Part shown: positions 38,710 to 52,070 of the stretch, piece by piece | How the letters are laid out: every line of letters starts with the position of its first letter | How positions within the stretch are numbered: position 1 is the first letter of the stretch | NCBI GenBank assembly: GCA_034766995.1 | Contig: CM068323.1 | Coordinates: forward strand, 18,860,112 to 18,924,111 | Direction of reading: 5' to 3' | DNA length: 64,000 nt | From: Acanthacorydalis orientalis | Lineage: Eukaryota > Arthropoda > Insecta > Megaloptera > Corydalidae | Translations under genes and position numbers: made by a program | Notes under the pieces: model-generated | Told to the model about the DNA's origin: nothing | Database searches by the model: none | Seen by the model: the letters and a program-made list of their open reading frames with translations, nothing else

Positions 38710-39999
38710 ATATATACGTTGTGGATGTAGATTTTATAAATATAAAAGGACAAACAATGTCAATGTGGTATCCGAACTGGTGCAGTCCAATCAATTATCG
38801 TCGGAACGTACTAAAAGTATATTACACTTAATCAAAAGAACTGCGGGTCGAGTCGCGAGCGGTTTTAAATAACGGAGAATTTTTCGTTAGTCGGTTAGTT
38901 AACTCAATTATTATCGACATAAATCTGTCGTATAATTTTTGATATTTACGAGCGGCAGGATATTAAAGGCGAACAATCATTTCGGTAGCTTATACTCGTG
39001 CTTTGTGAATTATGTGCGCAATTTTACGACATTGCTATCATTATTATTATCTTTCAACGTTAAACACTACACCGCATGCATGCATCTCTTTTAATTTATT
39101 AATTTTTCCTGTTCTCTTTACATACGCACATATACAGAGAGAAAGAAATAGAGAAAGAGGCATAATTAAACACTGAAGAAACAGCAGTCAACAAATTACT
39201 GTTTTATAATTTAGATCTGAAACTATAATAAAATATCTCTTCATTAAAATATCAAGTTATTGTATATGAATGTTTTTGTTAAAAAATGAAACATCTTAAA
39301 TTAAAATACATTTCTTTAAAAAGCATTAATTGTAATTAATGATTTTCTGCTTTAAATATTCTATTATATGATAATTTCCCAACTCATTATTTGGAAAAAA
39401 GTCAAGTATATACAAAGTTATATTAAACCACTTGACTGCTATTAATTCCTGTTCCTTTTTTAAAAATTAAATTCGATATTTAAAATTATATCATCTTAAA
39501 TGAATAGAGACGGTATTCGACTATAAATAATTCTCTGTTAAACGCATTAAATATAAAAGTTTCTACATTTATAAGAAAATATTTTATATAAAATGAATTA
39601 AAACGTATTAAATTTATCTAAACATAAACAAATAATATTTAGATACACTGTATAAATGTTTATATGCATTTTTATTGCTATGTCAATACATTGAGAGAAA
39701 AACAGCGTTCGTTTGAAACAAGAATGGATATTTTGCTCTCAATAAAATCAAAATATTTTCTTTCATGTTTCGATAACAATTTGTATGCTGAAACTTATTC
39801 TATTTTATACAAAATGAATATTCTTCACGATAACAAATATATCATAAACAATAATAAAATAATATGTTCTCCCGCTTAATAATTAACATTAATTATTAAG
39901 TATTTTTTTTTTGATTTAGTTTTAAAAAAATATCAGTCTTCAACATATACTTTTATCTAAAATATAAATTATAATATTGAATTAACCAAAATTACTGTA

Positions 40000-40039
<40 letters not shown>

Positions 40040-40320
40040 CTTTTAATACGAGAAGTGACAAAGAAGAAATAAAATAACGACAAATATACAGAATTTCATA
40101 GGTAAACTCTTTCTATAAATATACTTCACTCCATGCGTAATTTCATTTTGTCTCAATTTCAGTACAGTATAATCGCTTAGTTATCATTTTATATAAATTT
40201 GATATCGAATGTCTGAAAATCAACTTGTAATATTAGACATTAAATAATTTCATGTACATCGTTAACAATATTTTGAATTTTATCAGAACAAGTAATATGA
40301 AATGTACAAACCATGTCATT
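38479..40320. other. AT-rich non-coding stretch
   Basis: Contains (CA)n(TA)n at about 38664-38710, a GC-richer patch at 38820-39080 and (TA)n at 40002-40037. No gene is seen. Confidence 0.5.
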
Positions 40321-40600
40321 TCCACATATAACGTTGCATGAACTCGTCCGGTCCAACTCGATTCGACAAACAATAATCATTATTGAACTTTCTCTATTGT
40401 GGTAAATTTGATGTCGAACTGCGGTCTATATAGAAAGCGAAACGGTCTCTGTTGAATCTCTCGGGCCGGGGCCATCGGTATTGCTCGTAATACGCCCGCC
40501 CTATCGCTCCTCACTGCACCCGTTACGGTGATAGATGAATAATTTTACACGGTCTCAAACGTCCCAACTAACAAATTGAGTTTGGATACCAAGTCTCAGA
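40320..40600. other. GC-richer island
   Basis: Contains CTCGGGCCGGGGCCATCGG and CGCCCGCCCTATCGC. It also has a near-palindrome CAATAATCATTATTG at about 40371-40385 and the symmetric GGTCTATATAGA near 40422. No reading frame is supported. Confidence 0.3.
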
Positions 40601-42000
40601 CAAATTAGTCATACTGCCTGTGAATAAATTTATAATCCATCGACTATATTCTACATGTCCTAGTTTATATACACACATATTTTAGATATTTCATGTATAG
40701 TTATCAAATATTTACTTAAGCATATATATATATATACACGCCCTTTATTAAGAATAATTTTAAGTTTACAAGAAAATTGAAAAATTAAAAATACATATTC
40801 ACTTAAATAATCTCATTTTTTCATATTAGTTTTAAAAAAATTGTATACATAAATTTACTATACATTGTTTTGAAGTATTTCAGCAATTTTAAAGTATAAA
40901 ATTGTATTCCCTCAAGATCATTTATATATATATATATATATGAAAAACAATGTAAAGAACGGATAATACTTTTATTTGCTAGATAACATTTGTCCCGATA
41001 TAAAATATGCTACATTTAATCTCACATTCTTACATTTTTATTTTACGAAAAACAGCACTTGGCACAAGTTTGTATGAAAGTTGAAATCTGTTGAATTTCT
41101 TCTTCAAGTACAGTTTTGAATTTTTTTTTGTTACGTGTAAAGTTGCTCCGGAGACTACATTTTATAAAACCTCGTAGAAAAAAGGCGCAGATGTTCAAAT
41201 ATATGCGGATAGTGGTACCGATACTCTTACATTAACCGGAAATCTGTTCAGTAAAAGTATTATTGTTAGACATATGTTTTTTCTCCGTGTATTGTCGAAT
41301 TATATTGATTATTTCTCAGTATAAAAACACGAAATACTGATTTTAAGAATTGTTTCCCTGTAGATAACATTAATTAAACTTTTTTAAGATTTTTATATTC
41401 AACGAATAGATTTCAATGTGTATACAATGACTAATTGTATGCTTAAAAGACCATTGAAAATCGGTTGAAATTTCAATTATTATATTTTTATATAATCTCA
41501 GTTTATTTTCGAGCTTTAAACATTATCAGTTCCAAATTTCTATCTATAATAATATAATAGCAAAATAAAAACGTCGACCGTCGATGTACAGCACACGTCG
41601 TAAAATTTTATCACAACACATGGAATGTCTATCATTAAACGCATTCAATTTTTGTCCGGTAATAAAAATATCAAAAAGTATCTTCTAATCTCGCTGCAAC
41701 TTCAGTGACATTAAGCTGAAACTGGAATTATCTCGATCGGAGATAACACTTTCGGTTAAATCACTTCACTGAAGTCGTTCAATGAAACTATCTCCTATAC
41801 ACACGCGCTTCGACTTTGAAAATGTTATAAAGTTAGGCGATAAATATAAGTTATGAAGTTTGTTTTGACGTCTGATGATTTCTTTTTTTATTATTATATA
41901 GCAAGCATCCGGTCGATTGTATCTGTACTATATTGATTCTGGAAATTTCAAACACCGTGGTGTTTTATTTATTATTTATGTCGTGTTTTTCACAGCACAA
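40601..42000. other. AT-rich non-coding stretch
   Basis: Short (TA)n tracts lie at about 40722-40735 and 40921-40941. At about 41729-41747 TTATCTC and GAGATAA form an inverted pair of GATA-type motifs. No gene is seen. Confidence 0.5.
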
Positions 42001-42018
42001 ACACACACATAGATACAT

Positions 42019-42055
<37 letters not shown>
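42001..42055. repeat. (CA)n(TA)n compound microsatellite
   Basis: CA units interrupted by TAGATACATA, then TA units. Confidence 0.93.
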
Positions 42056-42960
42056 ACTAAGTTATTGAGACAATAACAGTTTATTAAAAAAAGATAAGGA
42101 AAAATCACAAATATATGTCAAAAAAATTATAAGAGATGAGAAACTTTATGAATAATTCTTTAACTTTATATGTAAAAAAATAAATAAGTCTTAAAAGGAT
42201 ATATATTATTTTTAAATGAGAAAAATATCAAAACAGTTCTCAGCTGTTATTGATTATATATTAAATAAATTAATTTATTGAATGTGTTATAAAAATTAAA
42301 TGAAAACATAAATAAATAAATAAAATAGGTTACATTATTAATATATTAATAAATTATAATGAAATTATTAGAGACGTAAAGAGCTAAATTCTTAAAAGTG
42401 TATCTGAATCGATAATTTTTTTCAAAATATTTTTATTATGTATGATATTCGACTACGGGTATAAAAAGAACTTTTGCTAGCAAATGGTTTTAAACTAAAA
42501 TTCTAGTGTTGTAAGTAAAATGTTTTTTTCATTATAAGTAACACACATTTCATTTCTTTTCGATAATTATTTTAGAATTTAATAAATCAATTGTTCTTAC
42601 ATTGGATATTGTTCCGGTATATTGCTTATTTGTCAGATATCTCAAGAGAATATACGTGTATTTACATTAAGTTTGTTCGAATGTCAGTAAACAATTTAAA
42701 ATGAGTGTTATTCGATGCAAGTTATATACAAATTCTGTTGCTATTTCCGTATACGTGTAATACTTTTTATTGTATCGCACGAATCCGTTTAACAATGATC
42801 CTTTTTCAAGGCGTTCGGGATAATTCGCGAAACATGATCTCGAGCAACAGCCATAGTATCAAGTAAAATAATAAAACTTGAACAGTTTCAATAAATATCG
42901 TTTGTATCGTTTCAATACATGTACGATTTTCGAATAAATCCGATTTTCGTGGAATTACTA
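42056..42960. other. AT-rich non-coding stretch
   Basis: Nothing specific is seen. Confidence 0.6.
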
Positions 42961-42979
42961 TAGCGTGCCTAACGACAAC

Positions 42980-43340
42980 TGTTCAGGGATCGTGCAGCGC
43001 ACACACACATACACTGCTGCCGAAACGAAATTGGTAAATAGAGATCGTACGGCCGGATAGCGTAATGGTAACACGACGGCGTTCAATGTCTATATTATGT
43101 ACAATGTCCGTGCAGCCGTTTGGATCGTTTACAGAGAGAGCGTGCCGTCTGCAAGACGTCGATCGAGATCTGGACCGACCGCGGGCCAACGTATTATTAT
43201 ACGGACTTGTTTCCGCTATAACAATTATCGTGAAAGCGGATTGCCTGTGACGGATCAAGGAGGGCTTTTGTCGTAAACATAACGGCCCGTTTGTTGTTGA
43301 CCGACGTGACGTCACTACGTTGTGACTACGATACAAGTCG
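42980..43340. other. CpG-richer island with CRE palindrome
   Basis: Contains CGTACGGCCGGATAGCG, GACGTCGATCGAGATC, CCGACCGCGGGCC and TGACGTCA. A 117-residue minus-strand frame and a 61-residue plus-strand frame are open across it. Neither carries a recognised domain, and the simultaneous openness on both strands suggests composition rather than coding. Confidence 0.35.
43307..43314. promoter_or_regulatory. CRE palindrome TGACGTCA
   Basis: A full bZIP site preceded by GACG, giving two adjacent GACG half-motifs in CGACGTGACGTCAC. Confidence 0.35.
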
Positions 43341-43431
43341 ATCGCCTGCCGTTAAACGGTCAACTTTCATTTTATAGGCAAGTTAAAAAACACGTCGTAC
43401 GATTTAAATTTATGTATATCGTGCTGTTCTA

Positions 43432-43457
43432 CACATACACATACATACACACGTACG

Positions 43458-43521
<64 letters not shown>
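43432..43521. repeat. (CATA)n/(TA)n compound microsatellite
   Basis: CATACACATACATACA-type units, then about 55 bp of TA. Confidence 0.93.
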
Positions 43522-43524
<3 letters not shown>

Positions 43525-44475
43525 TTAAATTAAAATCAATAAACATTATTACAGGGTTTGCTGTTTCTATACCAAATATAATAAGTAATACCTTAAAATG
43601 ATTATGTATATTCAGTAATTTTTTTTACATAGTTTCTGTTTTAAAAAAGACTTCCAGCGGTGTAAATTACAAAATAGAGAAGCTTAGAAAAAATATTTAT
43701 TTCTCAAAATAAAATCCCTATTTTTCCACTCATCTCTTATATCATTATAATATTCATCACAATTTTTATTTTCAAAATGACTGTAAACACTCTCTTGCAT
43801 CTCTTCTCCCATATTGAATCTCATGATTATTGGTCTAACAATCATTGCTGAATTAACAAACGTGTCAGGACATCGATATGCACTTAAACTGATTAGTAAT
43901 GCTGATATATAAAACTGATTCGAATTCTGAAAATGTCAGTACTAAATGGGATACATTTGGATTGAGTAGATGTACATTTATAAAGTGTTATTAAAATAAA
44001 ATATTCGTTCAAATAGATAGGTTTATTTTAAATGTGATCTTCGAACAGCCACATTTTCTTTTATAACAGAAAAGTAAACTTGAATTAAATCGATAAAAGT
44101 ATAATTTACAACTCATTAAAAGAAAATGGTTTCTTCGTTCATTAAGTTTTGTATATTTCAACAACGATTTCATTTTCAATTAATATCTATTTGTTTAAAT
44201 AGTTCTCGAAAATTCACATACGTTATGTAAAACTAATACACTTTATAGTTAAAGAACAACCTCATAAAAAATGTTCCAAAGTGTTTGAATACTAGGATAT
44301 ATCCATCTATAACATTACATAAATCTCTGTATCTAATTGTTTATAGAATATTCAAACTGATGTATGTGGATAAATACATTATGTAATTACAATCAGATAT
44401 TAATTAAATTCAGCTCAGGTACATATGTTACTGTTATATTATTTTAGAGTTAATTAAATCTGATAAATATAGACA
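43522..44475. other. AT-rich non-coding stretch
   Basis: Nothing specific is seen. Confidence 0.6.
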
Positions 44476-44476
44476 T

Positions 44477-44525
<49 letters not shown>
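44476..44525. repeat. (CA)n(TA)n compound microsatellite
   Basis: About 10 CA units followed by about 14 TA units. Confidence 0.95.
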
Positions 44526-44527
<2 letters not shown>

Positions 44528-44829
44528 AATCGAAGTTACCATATTAATATATTCCATTTTTTCAAAAAAAAATGCACATATATTTAAACTAAAATGAATA
44601 CCATATAAACACTTTATCATTTTCGTACCGGTCCTCTTCATAAATACTGAAAAGTACACGGTATAAAAAAATCGAATACGAGAACAAGAAAACTTCTTGC
44701 AGGACTTATGTTTCCACGTTTCTTTACAAATTAAAACGTACGGCGACAATATTGTCTCGAACACGTAACCGTGTCGTCCCATAATTCATATTCTCATTTT
44801 ATCTCAAACGTAAAAGTCCCTCTCGAAGT

Positions 44830-45270
44830 GACATGAAAACTTCCAGATTTTGACTGTAACACCAGCGGCGTCCTCACACCGAGGGCACTTTCGCGTGCGC
44901 ATAGAGCGCGCCGCTCAAAGTCCCGCTACAATAAGATAAAACTAAATGATTTACGATCGCGGACGCGTTTGGACACAAACGATACGAAAAAAATATATAT
45001 ATATAGGGTGTGTCGTATAATGGTGTGACGATGGAAGCGCAAGCGCGCCGCGTTCGTCCTTATCGCGAAGAGGATCACGTAGACGCGACGAAACTCGCGC
45101 GAAGTTCATATTCGACTTGATACGTCTCGTACGCTCTGTGTGTTTTTTTTCACACGTTCCGTTTCTCAGTTTTGAAAGAGAGTGACAGATCGGGACAATA
45201 TTCTCGTTAAGTTTATTTTGGTCTGGAGAACTGATGATCGCTATTAAAATTACATGGGAAGAAGTGTGGT
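44830..45270. other. CpG-richer island, promoter or enhancer candidate
   Basis: Dense CpG for this background: ACCAGCGGCGTCC, CGTGCGCATAGAGCGCGCCG and GCGCAAGCGCGCCGCG. A 116-residue minus-strand frame is open but not recognised. Confidence 0.3.
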
Positions 45271-46679
45271 TTTCCTGCTCTCTTATTCGGTGTTTCCGCA
45301 TGATTTATTATTAAAATATATAATTATTATTAAAATATAAATAGTTAAATATTAAAATTTCATTAATAACTAGATATTTATTAGAGATATTTTACATTAA
45401 ACTTTAATAACGATCGTTGGGCATAAAATTAAAAATATTTCAAGTTTTAGTAGCCATTAATTACCGATTAGATGCTTAAAGTTTCTTCTTAACGGAATTT
45501 CATATCTCTATCATCGATTGCACAATTAATAATACAATCTGTTCACAATTATTTGCGTTTTTTAAATATTGAACCGAATCAAACATTTTAAGAAACGCCG
45601 ATCAAAACGAACCGGTACAATTTTTTCACATACAGAAGAGAAAAAAGTCTATAGACAAAGATCGTGTCGAACATATGTTACATTCGTTCGCGTTCGTCGC
45701 AGTATAGACACTGTACAACACACAACAGGAACTTTTTTTCGTTCGGTCGAGGGACGTTGGGACGTACACACATACACAACGTACGTACGGTCAGAACGTT
45801 CCGCGTTATACGAAAGCTCTGCCCGACTAAACCCCCTTTTTGTATACATATCATATGCTCGGAAGCACGGAATCGTGTCTTTTCTTGTATCTCGTCACAT
45901 GCTGTATTATAATTGCTAAGGAGGATTCACGTTTACATGTTGTATTTTATTAGCAGATGAAAGTGAAATTAACGCTAGTAACAGCGTCGGACAGAATTGT
46001 TATTGTGCTTTAATGTTGCTTACATTACGATAGAGATAAAATATATAAAAAACTTATCTGAACACATATCTATTCATATGAAATCAAGCAAAAACTTTTA
46101 TGAACGTCCATTGTTATTTTTTTCTGTACATTTAATTAAATGTTCATTTATTTTATTTTCTTGTACAGTTGTTTATACATAAGAAATAATAATAGTAACA
46201 ATGACTTGAAAGACTATATAACAATACGAAAATCCTAAATATAATAAAACAAACATTTAATATAAATAAAATTAACTTTAACTGTATAAAAAAAATATTA
46301 AAACATTAAATGAAACTAGCACATCTATATAAGACAATAAAACTTAATAATTTCGCAGAGCATATTTTTTAGTGAACATAAATAAAAAAAGAAGAAATTC
46401 TTCGCTAATATTCGCTAATAATAAATCTAATTACAGTTTCAAGTCATTAATTATCGCTTAAAATCTTATAAAATCAAACGATAAATTATGCGACTGTTCA
46501 GTCGTCGTACATTATTCACCTTTTTATTAACGTTCAAAAAACTCATTCTCCGTCATGAGAGATGCATCTCCAAGTTTCTTCAGCAGTTGAAATTTCTATA
46601 TGATACTACTTTTTGCATTTCAAATTGGATCGACAAATATAAATGTTGTTCAGTAAATATTTTCGTCCTCTCACTTTCT

Positions 46680-46680
<1 letters not shown>
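45271..46680. other. Non-coding stretch with an island at 45590-45900
   Basis: The 45590-45900 part carries CGTTCG repeats (ATTCGTTCGCGTTCGTCGC) and GTACGTACGG. Overlapping frames on both strands have no domain support. The rest is AT-rich. Confidence 0.5.

Positions 46681-46723
<43 letters not shown>
46681..46723. repeat. (TA)n microsatellite
   Basis: About 43 bp of TA. Confidence 0.95.
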
Positions 46724-46725
<2 letters not shown>

Positions 46726-47340
46726 CTCACGATATTTGAAATATGTTTTTATAAATCATTTTTTAAAGTAATTAAATTTTTTTAAATTATTAACTGAAAA
46801 TGAATATCAAATGTATATTTCTTTCTCCTTTTCTTTCTATACCCATCCAAAGCGACTTATTTATACACACACACATATACATATATGTATATATATATAT
46901 ACAAATTCAAATAAGTGTATATGAAAAAAATTCAATTCAAGACAACACCTGTGCACAAATACACAGTAGCATTTAAACTAATGTTAGATTATATTCCGGC
47001 GACAGACGCACGGAAAAAAGGTGCGCGACTTTTTCGTTCCTGTTTTTCTTTCTCGCGCCGCAGAAAATTAAATTTTCACTAATGAAAAACAATCGAGTTT
47101 GTGTGCACGGTCGAGTCGCCGTTCTCTTTCTACGTACATACTTTTTTCTCTGGAACGACCGGGCCGCTGTATGTTGCCACAATTTAATTTTTCAAGCAAA
47201 CATTTCCTCTAATGCCCGTCGGCATGCGTTTGAAATAAAATTTATTTTGTGCGAGCACTCTTAATAAGCATTCAAGTACAACAGAAAAAGAGATGTTATT
47301 TTAACAATACTTCGGCTAGTCATACAGGCAAACATTTACA
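46724..47340. other. Non-coding stretch with island at 46980-47270
   Basis: The island has CCGGCGACAGACGCACGG, TCTCGCGCCGCAG and GACCGGGCCGC, with opposed short frames. No gene is recognised. A short TA/CA tract lies at about 46866-46901. Confidence 0.45.
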
Positions 47341-47353
47341 CATACACACACAC

Positions 47354-47406
<53 letters not shown>
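47341..47406. repeat. (CA)n(TA)n compound microsatellite
   Basis: A short CA run followed by an interrupted TA run of about 55 bp. Confidence 0.93.
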
Positions 47407-47408
<2 letters not shown>

Positions 47409-49781
47409 TATGTGAGAGAGTAGAAATGCACAAATTACTTAATTTAATAAAGCTTTGATTTGTTGTACAAAGTCTGCGCTTACGGTTAATACATTTGTAA
47501 AATAATGAAATAAAAATATCTTCTTTTCAATTCTACTAAATATTCATATTCGTTGTGTTGTTACAACTTCACAATGTTGAAAACATTTTACATGACTTTA
47601 AACTTTGATTTTTTTGTAAATCATTAACTAAAAACTTTATATTCTAATGTATATCTGCTATTTCTTAAACTGTTATTAAACAAAATGTCAATAATTATTT
47701 TTTTAGAGCTCATTAGAGACATTTATTTATAAACAAATAATAAAACATGTTTTATATTTTATGAAGTTTTAAATACATGTAACTCCGGTTATAGAGATGG
47801 ACTAGCAGCATATCTTTTTAAAATATATAACATATGGCAAATAAATGAGTAAAACTGTTCTTTTTGAATTTCTTACTTTACAGACATTTATCTTTTTCAA
47901 TAGTAAATTAAGTTCTTATCATCTATATTTAATTGTAAAATAATTGTTTTAAACTAAACTTTCAAACAGTTTTATTAAAGTATGAATTAAGTATAAATAC
48001 TTTTAATTGTTCTATATGAAATATACAGAATTAATTGCAGTAAAAAAGTACGCAATATAAAAAAAAATTTACAGATTTATGTTTTAGAATAAGTAGAATT
48101 AATAAACATAAATAAAATGAAAATAAATTTGTTCTGTTTACAAATAATCAACTGTCAAATAATCTGTATAAAATATATTTTATTTTGAAATGTTTTTCTC
48201 GAAATTATAAAAAAATTCATTTATGTGTGTATATATACATGTATGTGTACATATGTGTGTAAATAACGTCTACCATTACGAAAACACATACTTTCCGTTC
48301 TTCGAAAGTACCAACTACACCGCGAAGAAAATACACGTTCCATAATATTTTTTTCGTCTATAACGGTATTAATTCGCGCTATTTGTCTGGCTCATCGCGA
48401 AACGTCGCGAAATGGGCTTTATTATTCACTGGTAGAAATGAAAAATAAACTTTTCATCGCGTACTCCGAACTTTTACATTTTGTTGCGCGCGAAACGAGA
48501 ACAAACATCATTGAAAGCGACGCTGAAAGGAAAAACGTGTAAAGATGTGAAGAATTACGATTTGTGCGCCTTTTACAAATAACGCCGTGTTGTCTGGCAA
48601 AGATATATTTTTATTTATACAGTTTGGTCGTATTCTGAGATGAAAAGTTACAATCGAAACGTATTACCCGTGAAAACTTTTACTCATTAGAGTGCACATT
48701 ATTTACATACACACAAGTATGATTATGAGTTATGTGTAATATATACGATTTTAACTGACTTTTTCATTCAATCTTACTTCTAAATGAAGCCAATTTTTTC
48801 ATGCAACAAAACAGGTCGATAGTTTGATTTTTATGAAAGTATTTTCTCAAGAAAAAGTGTTGTAAAATATATTTTTTTAGATTATAAATGTTTATTCTAT
48901 TTTTTTGTAAGAAAAACTCGCAAGTTTTAAAGAAAATTAAATATCACATATCATACAAAACAGTGTGATATAAAACAATATTTACAAGTTTATTTATAGC
49001 TTATTAATGTGTTATAAAATCGCTATCATAATTTATATTAATAATGATTGCATTATAAAAATAAAGACACAGATAAAAAATCACATTAAATCTAAGAAAA
49101 GCAATATAAGAAATTGTAGATAGACATACTTTACTTTCAACTAAAACTTATGTTGTATAATTATAATATTACTAAAGTCTAACATCAGTAAATTTCAATT
49201 CGGTCTAATTAAAACAAGAAGCCACTAGAGGTCATTTGTTAGGATTAATAGTACGTTGCTGAAATGAGTACAACTTAAGTATCTAGTTGGAAACCCGAAA
49301 TATTACACACTCATATTACTAAACAGTATTAACGACTCATTTCAGTCAAAACTAGTTACTACAACAGCACTGTACATAGAAACTAATTTTAAATTATGCG
49401 TAGTTGGGGAAAACTTGTTAACTTGTTACATTTAGTGAAAATGAGGGCGCGCTGCATAAACAAGGATCAAAATTTCATATTTTTATGGTGATGTTGTGTG
49501 GTCGATATAAATTTAACCTAGTTTATATTGTTTGATTTTAAGTTACAGCTTCGAATGCATTATTGTACAAAAGAATTAAAACACTATGTAATTGTTTATA
49601 AAAACAGTAAAAAAATTATAGAACATTATTAAAATGTTACATATTATTGACAATAAATAAAAGATTAAACGCAAGAATAGTTCTATTTTAAAAAATGTTC
49701 GAATTTCTAATAAAATAACTTAAGTAAAGAATATTAAAATGTTGATATAATCTCTATATTAACTTCGGCGTATTTTATTCC
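47407..49781. other. AT-rich non-coding stretch with island at 48280-48620
   Basis: The island has ATCGCGAAACGTCGCGAAA and GTTGCGCGCGAAACG. The rest is AT-rich unique sequence. No gene is seen. Confidence 0.5.
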
Positions 49782-49783
49782 TA

Positions 49784-50348
49784 TTAGGTCGGTAGAAAAA
49801 TTATTGCGGTTTATGATGCATTTATCAAGCTTTTTTGATTTTCATAGCTGTTTTAAGTGGTCCAGAACTGTTAGATGACTAACGCCTAACTTTTGTGCAA
49901 ACTCTCGAATTATTGTGCATTGTTCTGATTCAATTAACGCCTTTAGTTGATCGTTATGAACTGAAGAAAGGTCCCATCAACATTCTTCATATTCAAGGCT
50001 GTCGTCTCAAGCACAAAATTTTTAGAATCATAATTGCATCGTACGTTCCTTAATAGTACCCACACTAAAAGCATCATTTAGTTTACGAGCAGTTCCTGCT
50101 GCTTTAACACCCGTTTTAAACTCATATAAAAAATTCTCTTATTTGCTTATTTTTCCATCTTTAATTTAATAGCTCAATTTGAAGCCAAATTAATAATGAA
50201 ACCAAAGGTCGATGTCACCAAACAATAGACCGAAAATGCACTTTAAAATGATATTAACATGAAGACAATGAAATGACACTTTCATTGAAAAAAATTAAGA
50301 TTAGAATTCAGAAAAACAAAACCCCCAATTATTTTCGCACCAACCTGA
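49784..50348 (-). mobile_element. Internally deleted mariner, 565 bp, both TIRs present
   Basis: The left end TTAGGTCGGTAGAAAAATTA and the right end (reverse complement TCAGGTTGGTGCGAAAATAA) form the mariner TIRs. TA flanks both ends (49782-49783 and 50349-50350). On the minus strand a decayed transposase begins soon after the 5' TIR. It shows REFFLYEFK(T)GVKAAGTARKL-like and SLEYEE fragments, then HNDQLKALIESEQ, REFAQKLGVSHLTVLDHLKQ and SKKLDK. It then jumps straight to the 3' TIR. Both HTH regions are therefore partly kept, and the catalytic domain is entirely deleted. Stops and frameshifts rule out a functional protein. Confidence 0.9.
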
Positions 50349-51480
50349 TAGTTACAGGAAAATAGCTATTTAATATTAAAAATTTAATAAAATTTTAATA
50401 ATTTTGACACTGATATTTTATAAAAATAATAACTCTAGATAAAATATCAAAAAGCAATTAAAAACAAAATCATCGAATGCTTTGTATCTCCATTTCAATG
50501 TATGAATACAAATGCTCGACTCAAAAAAAATGTCGCATTCAAAGAAATATCGGCTGTATTTTTCATTCAATGAAACTGTGTATAGTTCATAATCCATGTC
50601 GCCTAACAAATACAAGTGCGAGTCAAAATCGCCTGGAACGTGTCCATAATACTAGCGCGTAAATGTTGTCATCGAAGTCCAAATCAGTCCATTGTTCGCA
50701 TCCCGTATCATTGTACTATATTATTCATTTGGACGGCATACACGAAATCGCACTTAAACTTGGCGCACTCGTGACCGACCGTGCGGTCGACGATAACGCT
50801 GACGGTACGACGGACACAACATACAATCACATCATTGCACCAATATGAAAACATGTCGAGACATGACCCGAGCCAAGTTACCAATCGTGTAATTGTATTG
50901 TACGCTATCATGTATAATGGATTGATTGCCGTGGCAAGGTTCACGATTGTTCCGGTTTTATTTTTCTATTTTACACTTTATACTGGAAAAATGTATTGAA
51001 ATCTCAGAAAAATACACCCTCGAATAAAAGAACACAACGCAAAAATAAAAATAAAAAAACTCTCTTCGCATGTTTTCAGTTATTTTTCAAACATGTATTA
51101 GATTATTACAGAAATCCAAACGTGTTTTCCAGTCGAACTCAGGTCTAAAAATATAAATTTATTCTTTTCATTCACATATTCCATATTTTTTTCATTCTTA
51201 TTCACATTACAATTTCACATTTATCTTTGCAAGCATGTAAATATATTTTTTTTTAAAAAAAACGTTTTAAAAATGAAACAATACATTTTATAAAATACTT
51301 ACAAAAGTATACAGATTAATAAAAACCGAATGATAGAATCAATATTCAAATGTTATCATTCTGTTTATTTTTCACAATATTTTAATTCTATAAAATCTGC
51401 AGGTATTTTTCAAAACTATTTTCAAATATTCCAAGTGTGTTCAATACGCTTTTTTGATATTATTAAATGTGAACAACTAG
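50349..51480. other. Non-coding stretch with island at 50580-50960
   Basis: The island has GACCGACCGTGCGGTCGACG near 50772 and several opposed short frames without a recognised domain. The rest is AT-rich. Confidence 0.5.

Positions 51481-51537
<57 letters not shown>
51481..51537. repeat. (TA)n microsatellite
   Basis: About 55 bp of TA. Confidence 0.95.
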
Positions 51538-51539
<2 letters not shown>

Positions 51540-51619
51540 AAATAAAATTATTCGTTCTAAATATATAAATATTTTGAACAGTTTATGTTTTACTGTTCGC
51601 ATCGTTCCATACTGTTTTA

Positions 51620-52070
51620 TGTTTTATTGACATCGTTCGTGTATCCAAGCGAATCTCGACAGTTTGTTAAATGAAATTAAACACTCAAAACTGGAATCTG
51701 CACCTTTCATTTCGATTAGGAGAGGCGGATGGGAGCCGCCGGGCTCAGTGTTACGTATACACGGGCGCTGCGGCCGCGCACTCGATCGGAAGTTTAATTT
51801 AACTTTCGTCAACTAATTTACCGAAATAAGAAGACAGAAATAATTAAATTTTGTCTCTCGCTCGACGGCCGATGAGCAAAAGTGAATTTAGAATATTCTG
51901 TTTTACACGGACGAACGTTTTCGACATTCCGACGCACCGTTGGCCCGTCGATCCTTCAGCCCGTGTCGAAATCACTACAAGACTTCATTTATTTGTCGCA
52001 AGAGGAGGGACATAAACGTACGAACCCCGTTTACCTATCTACTGTATTGTTTACGCTTTTATCATGATGC
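51620..52070. other. CpG-richer island
   Basis: Contains GAGGCGGATGGGAGCCGCCG, CGGGCGCTGCGGCCGCGC with a NotI-type octamer, and CGCTCGACGGCCGATG. Short frames on both strands are unrecognised. It is a possible regulatory element or non-coding exon. Confidence 0.3.

Noticed and set aside
43050..43085. GGATAGCGTAATGGTAACACGA resembling a tRNA D-arm and A box
   Set aside because: No T arm or B box within the expected distance.
42983..43336. 117-codon minus-strand open frame in a CpG-rich island
   Set aside because: The opposite strand is open as well, residues are Arg/Ser/Thr-rich from composition, and no known domain is visible.
45569..45919. Overlapping open frames of up to 116 codons on both strands
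   Set aside because: Three mutually overlapping frames in a CpG-rich island point to base composition, not coding.
49258..49346. CTGAAATGAGT inverted copies about 70 bp apart
   Set aside because: Only 11 bp match and the flanks do not extend the pairing; expected occasionally by chance.
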